From: Pholiota molesta
Lineage: Eukaryota > Basidiomycota > Agaricomycetes > Agaricales > Strophariaceae
NCBI GenBank assembly: GCA_014925825.1
Contig: JACGCK010000042.1
Span: forward strand, 186,001-250,000
Direction: 5' to 3'
DNA: 64,000 nucleotides
This document shows, in pieces, positions 33,200 to 44,739 of this stretch. Below the pieces are notes generated by a model that saw nothing but the letters and a program-made list of their open reading frames with translations, was not told the DNA's origin and searched no databases. Position numbers and translations under genes: made by a program. Every line of letters begins with the position of its first letter. The stretch's first letter is position 1.

Positions 33200-34100
33200 A
33201 TCGATAAGCTGGGATCAGAGCGAAGAAAGCCGGGATGCGGAAGGGATTGAATGCCTGTGTTCCGCGAGGGAATGGGTTGCGCAGGTCATTTGAGGACGAT
33301 CGATGAATGTCGCGCCGAAGGCGGGCACGCCCGTGCGGACGTCCATAACTCCGATGTGTCCACGCACCGGAAAGAGAGGATGAACGAAGCCACAGTGGAA
33401 GTCGACACTCAGGAGGCCCACGATCGGAGTGCGGGCATGGGCGGCGCGTTTACACCACAAGTTCGGGAGAGACAGGGTTGTGAGAAAAACATGACGAAAG
33501 TGACGCTGGTAGCGGGGACGGTAGCAGCGCTTATAATGGTAGCGAGCAGGAGCATGATTGAGGCAATAACTACGCCAGATGCAAGAACCCGTGGCCCACC
33601 TGGTCTTTAATACCACGACCCAGTCGTGCAGACATCCGCCTATCGAAAGGGCATTGCGCCCACCGTCCTCACCCTCGATTTCCTGCGGATGATGTGATGG
33701 AGAATGGGCCGAATCCAAGGCGAGTATCGGTCTTCCTCTGCGCATGCGAAATTCCTGGTGAAGGCATAGCAGGATGCAGAGGGGGTGGTGATGGCCGCGG
33801 TACTTGACATGGATAATGGAGAGTGGAAGAGGCCCGAATTCCACGTAAGGAATAGAAAAAACCACACTCAGAGGACGATCATGACGATCGTAGTACCCGC
33901 AAACGAATAAACACATCCCGTATATGCAGGCGTGAGCCTCATGGCAGACTGAAGCCCACCATCGTGAATTTGCCGTCATCGGGCCGATCTCCACTTTGCC
34001 GCTGCCGCAAAACGGGCTCTCTGCAACGTCCACGTGGCAGAAGGATGGGAACCGGAGGGCGATAATGGGGCGGAAGAGTCGCTGGGAAAATTCACGGTGG
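33200..34100 (+). repeat. partial F unit between repeat array and F unit 5
   Basis: The stretch ggtgaaggcatagcaggatgcagagggggtgg (33757) recurs at 34900, and the flanking text gatgtgatggagaatgggcc (33692) recurs at 34837. The anchor and ATG block are missing. An uninterrupted minus-strand frame of 296 codons spans 33215-34105, but it shares its sequence with the repeat and has no recognisable family. Confidence 0.4.
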
Positions 34101-36240
34101 TACATACGGCGGTGATACTGATTAATAGGGAGATGAGCGAACGAGTCTAGAGGAGCGTAGACTGAGAGACAGTACGTACGGGCCTTGATGTCCTCTCGTC
34201 TTCATACCAGGTACCCAGACTCACGCCAACCCAGATGACACCAACCCAGATGTCGAAGACACAGCGCCCGTCCAGTCTCACGGAAAGGCTATGATGCGGT
34301 TGGCACACCGGATGCGCAGACTGCCTGGCGCATGTATCGCGCGGGATGTGACGGCGTTGAAGTGAGGAAAAGGCCGATGAGGGGTCGGGGTGTCTTCATT
34401 GCGAGAGTGACGGTAGGGGATTCAGAGGAGATCGTGGGCGATCCATGTTCGAGCCTCGATTCGGCGACGAAGGGGAACGAGAAGGTGATGATAGCGAGTC
34501 GTCGGGGGCGAAATCGTGACGGCCCGAGTAGTGTCGATGATGGCCAACGAGTACCATGTATCATGCACCAGGCGAGAGCGAGAGAAAAACTAGGGGTACA
34601 GTGCTCGGCGCTCAGGTGTCCAACTGCGGGGCCAGGTCGAGTATACGCGACGAGTTCCATAGGGAGGGATGCTGGACGGCGATGACGTATTGGTAGAGTC
34701 GACGTTGACAGCACCTGTAATGGCTGCGAGCAGGAACATAAGCAAGGCAGTAGATCTCGGCTCCATCCCTTCTCAGTCTCACGCCTTTCAGAAGAGCATC
34801 GCGCCCCCCATCCGCGTTCTCCATTGCCGTCTGATGATGTGATAGAGGATGGGCCGAATACATGGCAACTTGTAGTCCGCTTAAGCGAGATCTCTGGTGA
34901 GGGCATAGCGGGATGCAGAGGGGGTGGGGATGGCCGCGATACTTGTCAAGATAGTGGAGAGTGGAGGAGGCCTGAGCGACGTGCGCGTGAGGAGAGGTTG
35001 GCTGGACTGCAACGCGTTAGAGGAAGAGGCGTCGACGAAAGGGAGAGCATGATCATAAGCAAGTGGGGACAACGGCCCGCGTTCGCGCGTTCTCACGATG
35101 TGCGCTCGGACCATGTACTTACCGATCTTGCTCTCAGCAGTCCATTCTTCCCATCCTGTCCCAACTCACCTTCAGCTGACTGTAGTCTTCGCCAATCTTA
35201 GTCGTCCATCTTGTCATCCTCAACGACAGCGATTGTTCGTAGATCCACCTAGTGTTGGAAAAGGAACGGTCGCTGCAGGAGGATTGCACGACAACTCGGG
35301 CCATTAGCAGATACGAAAGCGCTCTCTGCGCATATCTCAGGTGTGCTCTTTGCTGTTACGTCTTTCTCCTCCCTCCCATTTTCTACGCGCACTCTTCTCC
35401 GCTACACACCCCTCTCACTCATGCTCTGCCCATCATCCAGCACGCCCATACGAGGAGGTGATGTTTTGATCTTGCATATCCATGGCACAGCGTCTGCAGA
35501 GAATTCTCATTCTCTACAGTGACGCCCGCTGGAGCAGCAGCCCTCTTTGCTGCCTCAATCAGCTATGGCTTCGTTGAAGAGAAAATTACTGAAATCCACC
35601 TCCTCTGTCATTGTGCGGTGTGGCGCAGAGTTCGCCTTCCAGGGATACCGAATCTCAGGTCCCTTCTGGTGTCCAGAGGCGCTTGTCGAAGTTTGGAGAT
35701 AATATGTTCGAGTTCTTCTCATCCTTGATTCTGACCCAGACGGAACCATCGATCGGGTGGTCCAGGATCACCGCTGCGACAGATCGTCCGTCGACGGAAT
35801 TCACCACGGAGATACTGATGTATCAGATGCCCAAAGAGTACGCGCACCTCGCTGTGGAAAGCGAGGCAGAGATAGACAGCGCTATATACGCGTCTCGGGT
35901 GCCAGGCACCCATGTCTTCCCCGTATTCTTTCTTTGATTTTCGAATATCTCCGTGCTGTGTCCTCGTCGCTGCACACCCGCTGGGTACAAGGCCGCTGGA
36001 ACTCCGAGTTGTCTTTTAATTCGGCACTAGGATGGATGCGAACTACGCATGTGGACCCCTTCTCTCCGAATTACCTACCGTTTTCGGCCGTATATCAGGG
36101 TCCTTTTTTACCAAAGGTGTCGATTACTTATATGATATATCTGTCTTCTTCTGTATCTTTTCTGGCATGGCTCTTATCCCTATGCCCTTTGTTTTTGGTT
36201 AGTTGGGCTTGTATTTGCACTTTCCGATGAATATTTTCCC
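34101..36240 (+). repeat. F unit 5 (decayed dispersed paralogue)
   Basis: The early block lies at 34105-34200. A minus-strand start MIHGTRWPSSTLLG lies at 34564. The anchor leads to an ATG at 35113. The block ctctacagtgacgcccgctggagcagcagccctc at 35512 reads TPAGAAALFAASISYG. The gacccagacggaac block is at 35736, and a phrase AHLAVESEAEI sits at about 35848. The last two resemble ankyrin-like or helical-repeat coding text. The frame is interrupted several times. Confidence 0.45.
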
Positions 36241-36604
36241 CGCTCCTGCGCGTCTCTTGATAATGACTGTAGTTTTCCATGAGCGCGCCTTGTGGGCCCT
36301 TCTCAACTCAGAGCTGCTTATTTATCTGAGTTTTCTCCCAGAATCACACAGATATGTGCAGTCGTAGATTTCGTACATAATACCACATCAGTAATTCTGG
36401 AAAGCCCAGACCCAATACTTAGTCCCAGAGGACGAATTTGAAAGCTCATAGACACGACTGATTAGCTTTCCATTCGTGAATACAATTGCCTGCACTGTCT
36501 TGACCGCTGTTTTTGGAACAGTTAAAGTGCAAAAAAGTCGGAATCTTATGATACCTGCTAATGAAACTCTGGAAATCATACAGGAAGTAGAAAAATCAAT
36601 ACAA
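36241..36604. other. no supported gene
   Basis: Spacer between F unit 5 and the G locus, with nothing recognised. Confidence 0.3.
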
Positions 36605-37509
36605 TTAACAAATGACCCATACATCCCTAATCCGATACCTCATTATCACCGCGAGTCCATGGCGTGCTGCGAGTACAAGGACGATAAGGGTGAAGATGTC
36701 GGGGGAGCGGATGCGAACGCGGAGATCGATGCCGAGACCGCAGATGACGAGGGCGACGAGGCTGCAACTAACATCGACGTCGATGTCGATGTGGGCTGTG
36801 AGGAGAACGCCGCCGCCGCCGCCGCCGACGATAACGTAGACGTCGCCGTCGCCGTGGTAGTGGAAGTGGTGTTGGAGTATGAGTCCCGTGGCCCCAGTGC
36901 GTTCTCGAGCGACGAATACAACATAACGTATGGCTCTGACCACGAATATCTCGGGACGGGCAAGGCGGGTGCTCGCGATGAGTCGGCAAGCACTTCTTCG
37001 TACGCATTACCACGACTTCCATAACTAACATACCGATCAGCGCCGCTTTTTTCAGGTATGACTGGAGTCTGGACTGACTTACAAGTCTGGTTGCGCATCA
37101 CTTCCATCTCGGAGGCTCTGAGGACTTGGTAGGTTACGGTAAATCCTTCCACCGTATGTGCGCGAAAGACTAGCACGAAAACTTGAATCAGCCTGATACT
37201 GAGAATTCCAATAGCCCTCAACTTCGTACCCTGCCGAATAAAGCTCAGTGGGCATCTCCTGTTCAGGTCGGCCCTCCTCTGGCCTGGCCATCTGAAGTCC
37301 CAATCTTGAACCCCTAGCACAACGATCAGACTGGCATCGAAGGGTGGGATCGCGTTTAACTGACATCAGGGGTGGCGTTGAGGCCTGTGAGGGCTCAACT
37401 CTTTCGTCGGCGGTGTTGGGCGCCGTGCGGTGGTCGTCAGTGTCATCAAAGGGGCGGTTGGTGGGGTCGGTGGACGACGTGGTATGCGTTCGGAGGATGG
37501 AATTGGCAT
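36605..37509 (-). CDS. G gene copy 3, hypothetical, with triplet-repeat tract
   Basis: A minus-strand ATG at 37509 opens MPIPSSERIPRRPPTPPTAP, aligned with the G starts at 20842 and 24816. A donor-like TTGTAAGTC lies near 37083 (minus), and a conserved block with TATA-like text is upstream. Further down, a tract at 36760-36860 is built of GTC/GCC-type triplets, coding Ser/Thr/Ala-rich text on this strand (SNTTSTTTATATSTLSS) and Asp/Val/Ala-rich text on the other. Which strand is used there is uncertain, and exon boundaries were not resolved. Confidence 0.3.
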
Positions 37510-37604
37510 GGTATTGCACAAGGGACTCGTGAATAGATGGGCAATGGATAAGACGATGCGAGATAAGACGATGCGAGACGTTGCACTGCAGCTATGGCAC
37601 TTTT

Positions 37605-37760
37605 ATAGTAATTCTATAATCACTCTGCAAGGATTGAAATATGAGTGTTTCTGCGTGAATATCGAACTGAAATTGTTTCAGGGTCAATCACACATCTGTA
37701 TCGAGCGAGGTAAGGTACATGCTACTTTTTCCGAATACGTCGAACAATGCAAGGACACGG
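37605..37760 (-). promoter_or_regulatory. conserved G-gene upstream block, copy 3
   Basis: It contains cttttatag at 37609 (TATA-like on the minus strand, about 100 bp before the G start) and atacgtcgaacaatgcaagg at about 37736. Order and spacing match 20915-21135 and 28180-28390. Confidence 0.4.
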
Positions 37761-38480
37761 AATTAAATGAGTATCATGGTATGTCGCAGGTGTAATGGTC
37801 GAAAGTGGAAACATCTGATAACTTCCAGGATAAGGACGCACTGACGCAGAGGTGAACACAATCCGGATCTTCTCGACATTCCATCTCAATATGCGTGCAG
37901 TGTCGCGCAGCACCGTCTCTCTTGGGATATAGCGCAAAATGACCATTGTTTCCATACTTCAAGGTGTCCGCATGTGCATGCATGACGAGCGGATACACAA
38001 GTGCGCAGCTCACGAGGACATTATCTTGTGGTAGAACAATGAAGAATTGAGCATGAAGGCATTGACGGAGTTTGCGAGAACGTCGACTCGGACCAACAAG
38101 CCGATTTTTATCGATTATCGCTTGTATCATACATCGTCTGACAAATTACAATCTGAGGGTGTATCTCTCTGAGTGGCACCAATGCGAACCAGCGAATTAC
38201 AGATCGTGCGTCGAAAGGATTAGATCAAAGTCGAACAATGATACCATCGAGATACAAGTTAGAATAGTGACACGATGATGCAATTAAACAGCGCATTCTA
38301 TCCACATTCTCGACCATGAGTTCCCAATACGCTCACCAACACATTGTGATGAAAAAAAAAATAAGCAACACTCAAGAATTTTATTCGAGACCTGTGGTAC
38401 TCATGCAAGCGAACCTCTATGTCTATCAAGCTCATAGAACGACCTTCGCCGACTGCTCCATGTAACATATCTGGATTTAC
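37761..38480. other. no firm gene
   Basis: Minus-strand open frames at 37722-37955 and 37774-38130 overlap in two frames; neither has a recognisable domain. Confidence 0.3.
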
Positions 38481-38489
38481 GTTTCAAGG

Positions 38490-40800
38490 CATCGGGCATG
38501 TCGAAAGGGCATCGCGCTTTCCCTGATTTCGTTCGTTGGCGACTCGGGCTGAGGCCACTGGAGACCAGACAAGTTCGAGCCTGTTCTGCAGTGCGTATAA
38601 ATGAGACATAAGGAGATGAGGGATAAGAAGCCTGGGTTGAAACTTGAGAAGCGTCAGTTCACATAGGTCACGGAAGCAGGCAACGAACAGAAAACAAGAA
38701 GAAGATACCCAGCGCTCTCCCTGCAGGTGGGTTCGAGAGCAGGGGCATATTTGTGACAAATCAAGAATGGATAAAATATCGTGCATTGAATCAAACCAGG
38801 TTTTCGGAAGGCGACTTCTATACCAGCAGAATTGGTACGAGCTAGGAGGTCAAGAGCAAGCGCCGTCATCGGACAATTGCGGCCCGAACTTCAAAGCACG
38901 TTCACCCATTCACACGGAGCGATTTTGCGCCCGGACCATGCACATCAACACCATCGATGTGACCACCACGACGACTCCCTAGCACGTACGAAGACCACTC
39001 GGCGCTGAGTGGAATAGGTTCGTTATGTTCTTGTTTCCCACTGAATGACATCAACTGATCATTAGTGGTTTTACAGCACCTCCTTTTATATCGGCCGTTT
39101 ATCATTCCTTGGGGAACTGCAAAGGCAAGTGATACATCTCGGGTTATTCCTAGGTCTGACTCACGTTAAATTCTATCCAGAATCACTAGTACTTCAATGA
39201 CATAATGGCGAACATCAACCTTTTGGCCTCCAAGTGCCATCTGCGTATAGTCCAGGTGCGTTCTGCAGCATTCCATCTTTCTCCGTCTCTGCTTCCCCTG
39301 CGCGTTTCTCCACTGTGCGCCGTCCCCACACCCCTTCTCTAGGATTCATTTATGCTGTCCCCACATGGTTAGGACGAGGTCTGGGTGAGGTCCATTCTCG
39401 CCAGTCTGACGTCTACTGGAACTATATTCTTTGATATTGCTGTTAGCCCTGGCGATCAGCATCGGTATTATCATCTTGCCACCTCGTCCTGCCATTGTGA
39501 AGCGTGAAGGGGGGCTACCTTTCGAGAGATCAGAACCCTCGATACCGTGTCAATGGTTGGAGGCACTGTTGGAGTTTTGCACTGCGGTGTTGTTCTCATT
39601 TTTTATCTATTCTGACGCGGTTGGAAAAATCGAATGCGATGCTCTAGACTGGCCGCTACCCTGAGGGGCGGATCGTTCTCTGATGGAATTTTCTCAGATG
39701 TGGAGATGGTTGTGCGGGGCACTTGACTGGGGGCGGTAAAACAGAGCACGGATGGCGCCATGCAAGCGTCATCCACATTCGGGAGCACCCCTTCCCCGTA
39801 TTCCTCCTAAAAGGATATCCGAGAGCGCCTCTCTTCTCAATTTTGCATCCGATACATTACGGCCTCCACGAACAGGAGGAAGTAGGGACGGAATTTTACC
39901 TTTAGCCTGGTTTCCAGGGAGTTCACTCTGTCGACTGCCAGGTAAAAGTCGGATCGAAATCCCAAGATTCCTTCTGTACAAGGATCCCGATTATCTTGAT
40001 CCCCTTCTGCACGTTTGTGCATTCCCTCTCATCACCCCGTTCTTCATTATACCGTAACAGAGGCACTGATTGAATACTCGAGATGGGAAACAATGCCCTC
40101 GGTCTGTGCGTCAAATGATAGGGACGATGAAGCTCATCTTGAATGGCTCATGCACCTTGGCGTGGAGAGCACCGCTGATGTGTTGAATGAACGAACCAAT
40201 AACGAGGGTAGCGCGCGTGAAGGACCTATGTACCTCGCTGCGGAACGAGGGAGAGGGCTGACGATGTTGCCATGCTGTCATATTGCCCCTCTCATCAGCA
40301 ATTCACATCGCATCCCCGTCCGATGCTCCCACCAAACTTGGCATATGTTTCTGTCTACCACCATCTCTAGTCATCGTACTTGACCCATCCGGAGCGCAAG
40401 AGGAGGTGGTCGGTGTGGGACCGTCTGTACCTGGCTTGCAGTGAGCGGATTATGCGGGCTGACCTGGCCAGGTTGTAGAAATGCAATGTCATCGCCGTTC
40501 TCCTCGTCTTGTCCAAAGGTGTCGATTGCGGCGGTCTTCCGGGTACCGGTTTTCTGCTAGTGACTATTTTATGTAATAGAGTGTATTGGCAAGTGACACA
40601 ACAGTATCGCAACGCGAACATACTTGGAACATGGTCGTTGTTGAAGCCTGCGTATTTTCCATCGGTTCAAGTGTGTTTGGGTTATCCAGGAGATACACTA
40701 TGTACATATACGTGTGAGTCGGCGCTGCAGGCGATACACAGGTGTGATAGATACTCAGAAAATTGGACTTTCACCTCCTCATCTCCGTCCTGACGATTCT
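38490..40800 (+). repeat. F unit 6 (decayed dispersed paralogue)
   Basis: The anchor at 38880-38937 leads to an ATG at 38938 (MHINTIDVTTTTT, stop soon after). Later blocks are gccagtctgacgtctactgg at 39399, a Gly/Asp stretch at 39610-39710, GPMYLAAERGRG text at about 40224, and a phrase cttgcagtgagcg...gacctggccagg at 40433 that recurs at 43337 and 46650. Confidence 0.45.
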
Positions 40801-41539
40801 GCGAAGCAGTCAATCATATACAGTATTTCGAATCGCTGAAACTTTCACGACAGAATATCAAACGTATTCTCAAGTCAGCAAAAAGTAGATTCTATTAGCG
40901 GCTATTGCATCTTCACTGGTCAATGAGTATAAAAAAGCACTAGAGACGTGGTACGTATACAAATGGGCACCTGGTCTATCATACTCAGAGATCAACATCT
41001 GTAGGATCTCTAACCATCTGTGATTATGTGGTTTTCCGCTCTATGGCAACTGACAAACGCGCATAAAGAGTAGAATGAACCGGGTCCTCGCAAGACGATT
41101 ACAGCTTCCGCAAGACTTTCACGCGCGGCCGTGACTGGTCTAAGGACATCCCTGCGAGCATGCTGTTTGACACCCGAAGTGAGATAGAGCGGGACCCGAA
41201 CACGGAAAGGGCATGTAGATAAGGCATTTTTCCACGTCCGGCGCTGCAGGATGCACAGTGCAGGCCATTATACTTTATTACATAGCAAGGAAAGCGAGAG
41301 AGCGAAAGACCGCTAGGTAAGGTCCTGAGATGTGCCGACGACGGCCAGCGACTGCCACGTATCAAGTCCGAAAGCGAGAGAGGGAAGAACCACGAAGGAT
41401 TCAGAAGGTGCGGGTCTCAGCGCTCGGCGTCCTGAATTCGGGTCAGGAAGTTACGCGCGACCAGTATCAGAGCATGGCTAAAGACGTTGAGAGTTACTAG
41501 GACAAATATAAGCCGAAGGCGATCAAGCGCAGATCGCGG
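40801..41539. other. no firm gene
   Basis: A minus-strand frame starting at 41365 (MIRGSRWPSSAHL) resembles 34564 (MIHGTRWPSSTLL) and 22402, so a minus-strand component of F units may be present. Otherwise nothing is seen. Confidence 0.3.
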
Positions 41540-44110
41540 TGATGGTGACAGTACTGTCATACTGACCAAAATCCTCTGAACCCTGATTCCTTGATTCCAC
41601 GACGTCTCGATCCCCAGACCGTTACCAATCGAAGGAACAGTGCATGTACCGGGCGCCGTGGCTGCGAAATAAACCCAGTAGACTGCGAGAAATGTCTACG
41701 CCCATTTAAGTCGCACGTCTACTGAGAGAATCGTAGCCAGCAGGAAAGTCGAGATGCACACTGGGTTGCAGGCCATAGTCTTTGGATGTCACTTGGATAG
41801 ATGCTCCAATGATATCTGAGAGCAGGCGAGTCGATTCCTCATAGATATGCAAGGAGTACATGAATGAAGGGCCTTGGTTGAGAAGCCTTAGGTTATGGCA
41901 CGCATTTGTGGAAGATGGGGCGAACGAAACAGGAGGAGATGACGCAGGCGAGCTCATCGGAATATTGCGGCCCGGGATTTGAACCCCGCGTCCTTCATGC
42001 AGTTGTGCGCTCGGACCATGCACCTCAACGTCGATTATGCCACATCCACGATTCTCCCGCATATCTGATTCCACTCAGTCCTATTTGGAAAGCGGCTCAG
42101 TTTCTTCTCGTTTTATGCCGGACGACGTGGACGGATCGGAATGGTGCCTGCAAATTGGTGTTGCAACGTTGAGTTCTCGTTCATACACCAGATTCCCGAT
42201 TCACATCCAGCCATTCCTAATCTTCTTACAGTTTTAGCCAAGAAGATATCTAACGCTCGTCTCTTCTTAAAGGAACTATTTAGGTGTGTGTCCATTTTGT
42301 CTATGTCTGATTATGCTGGATCCTTCCAGGAAGGATCGCGGCAGGACGGGTTCCGTCTGCGCATATGTGTGGTGTGTATTTTCTCAGCCTCCCGTCTTTC
42401 TCCGCCATCCACTTGCACTATGTGTGCTCTTCTGCTCCGTGGACCCTCTCAACTCGGTGGGCGAGGTGGTTATTTTGCATATCCTTGACATGGTGTTCAC
42501 CGGGAACTCCCATTCTCGCCGGTGACGTCCGCTGGAGCAGCGCTCTGCTCTGTCTCTATCAGTCATGGCTAAGTGGGCTATAAAATTACCTTCTCTCCAC
42601 CGTTGCGAGGTGTGGAGTGGTGGTAGCTTCTCCAGTGACAAGGGCTCTCAGGCTCCTACCGACGGGAATCATTCAGTTCCGTCACTATCCTACTTACCGT
42701 TCTCGTTGTTTGTTCTGACCCGGATGCGACTGTTGATCATGGCACACCAGAGTGGCCGTCGGGACGGCAGCGATGCAGCTGAAGGCTCGTATCCCTCGGC
42801 TCGGGGAGTGGGGTAGAGGATGGACAGGGCTATTCCAGCATCAGGGCGTGGGGCGCCTTCGTATTCTCCATCTTCTTTGGACCGCCCCAACCCCGTTAGG
42901 AGGAGGTGGACAACTCTCGATGTGTACAGTTGACATGGCGTCCTCGGAGAATCCGCATTCTCGTCCGTGACATCCGCCGGAGCTGCACTCGCTGCTGTCT
43001 CCATCGGCCAGGACAATATCATGTATCGGTTTTTCGTCCACCTCCTCTCAGCCTTTCCGCCATTGTCTCGGTTCTTCATCCCATCATGGATGGGTGTTCT
43101 AAACGCACCCCTAGATGGGACGCAGGGATGAATCATCTTTGAATGTTCTAACCATGGGGATGATAACGCTGTATGGCGCGCACGTCGCGACGTCGAAAGC
43201 AGGGCGAATGTTTTGAACGAACATCTCGCGTCGTATTCATCCTTTCGTCACTTTTCCCTGCCCTGCCCTTCCCAAGCAGACATATGTTTCAGCAAGAGGA
43301 GGCGGATCCAGCAGAGTTCAAGTTCTCTCTACCCGGCTTCCAGTGAGCGCGTTCCACGTGCTCACTTGGCCGGGTTGATGTTGTGTAACTCTAGTATATG
43401 CTTTTCGGTATCCCTTCCTCTTGTGAACGAGGTCTGTTACGTCGGTCTTCTCGACGGCCCGTTTCTATTTGCTATCACATGTTATGCGCTGCGCGTTGAG
43501 TAGTTCGGTGAATGACAATGTTGTATATGCTTAACATACAGGTACCATGCTGCGTTGGATTTTCTGCGCGATACAGCACTTCCTTACACGTATCTGAATC
43601 ACAGGCGTTGAAGGTTCGGTCCTGTATGTTTCATTCGGACCATTCAAATCGTATGTGGTACTTTAGATCGCAGAAACCCTCATGCAAGAGCCTCGAACGA
43701 GTTCTCAAATTGTAAACAGTAGATTCTGGCAATGCTATCGCGTAACTATACATCGGACCACAGGAAAAACAGATTATTGCAGACATTTGTGGCGCATATA
43801 GACAACGTTAGACCTCTGATCTACCGCGCTCGCAGATCGAACATGTATAGGATCCTTGAGCAGGCTGTATGTTACGTCGCATTTCTAGGAAGCATGGGAT
43901 TCCTGAAGGATGTACGTAGCTGTGGTGGTGCGGGTCGTGCGCCTGTAGCTTCAAGTCATCGGGCTCCTTGCGCGAGTAGTGCACCGCGATATAGCAGTCG
44001 CCATCTTCCCGTCGCAGGGATATCGAGGCCCTTGGTGATCCTTTCAGCAACAAAATCCAGGCAGACGCTCGTCCATATCGCGCACCGGCAGCCGTCCATC
44101 GGGGTGCATC
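41540..44110 (+). repeat. F unit 7, first member of a tandem duplication
   Basis: This unit is collinear with 44740-46950 over more than 2 kb: ttgcaggcc.tagt.tttggatgtc (41763), gccttaggttatggca (41882), gcggcccgggatttgaaccccgcg (41967), ATG at 42018 (MHLNVDYATSTILPHI), gccggtgacgtccgctggagcagc (42518), gcaagaggaggcggatcc (43291) and ggtaccatgctgcgttggattt (43542). A second ccgtgacatccgccggagctg block lies at 42964, so part of the unit is itself doubled. No open gene remains. Confidence 0.6.
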
Positions 44111-44739
44111 AAGAGGCCGGCAATCCAGATAGCGAAGAGCTCCGCTGGAGCGGCGATTCTCCAGTGTTCACATTGTAGGATCCAAGCGCAATCACGAATC
44201 ACGACACATAAGCGGTCGCGAAGATTGTAAACAACGCGTATATCCAACATGCGGACGTATCGGCTGTGGTAGACGATATAAGCATAAGATAACATTCAAG
44301 ACATGGGTCATGCATACCGATGGACGTCTGGCCTATCAGCCTCAAGGTTCGAAGGTAACCTACCACGGAGTCTCTCCTATCCACAGAATTAGAGGCAGAG
44401 GCCTGGGAGGTCTGGGACGAGGCGAGAAGAGACGTTGGGAACGGCCGCGTGACGCTTGCGATTGTACGGGCAGCTGAGCAAAAAATGTTAGCGAGTTCGC
44501 AAGCGATAATTGAAAGCTACGTTACTCACCTTGCCCTCGCTATCCCAACTCCTGTATGCCCATGCGAATCCGAAGAAAGGGCTAACCGTCGTGGCGTAGT
44601 TTCTGCAGGCATAAGGATGAGGCTACTATGGCGAAGGTGTCGACAACCTTTGCGGCCTTGATTGCGCCGACGACGGTGGCGGAGCTGAGCAAGGGTCAAT
44701 GAGTGGAGCAGTACATACGACAAGCCAAAATCACCGCTC
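44111..44739. other. spacer between duplicated F units
   Basis: Short open frames only; nothing is recognised. Confidence 0.3.

Noticed and set aside
33215..34105. Uninterrupted minus-strand frame of 296 codons
   Set aside because: It coincides with an F-unit segment whose other copies are broken in this frame, has His/Cys/Arg-rich text without any domain, and no supporting splice or start context. Kept only as a remark in the F-unit entry.
36476..37024. Plus-strand acidic frame of 182 codons
   Set aside because: The first codon is GTG, and the open length is largely due to the triplet tract. The G-gene start, donor and upstream block favour the minus strand, although this is not settled.
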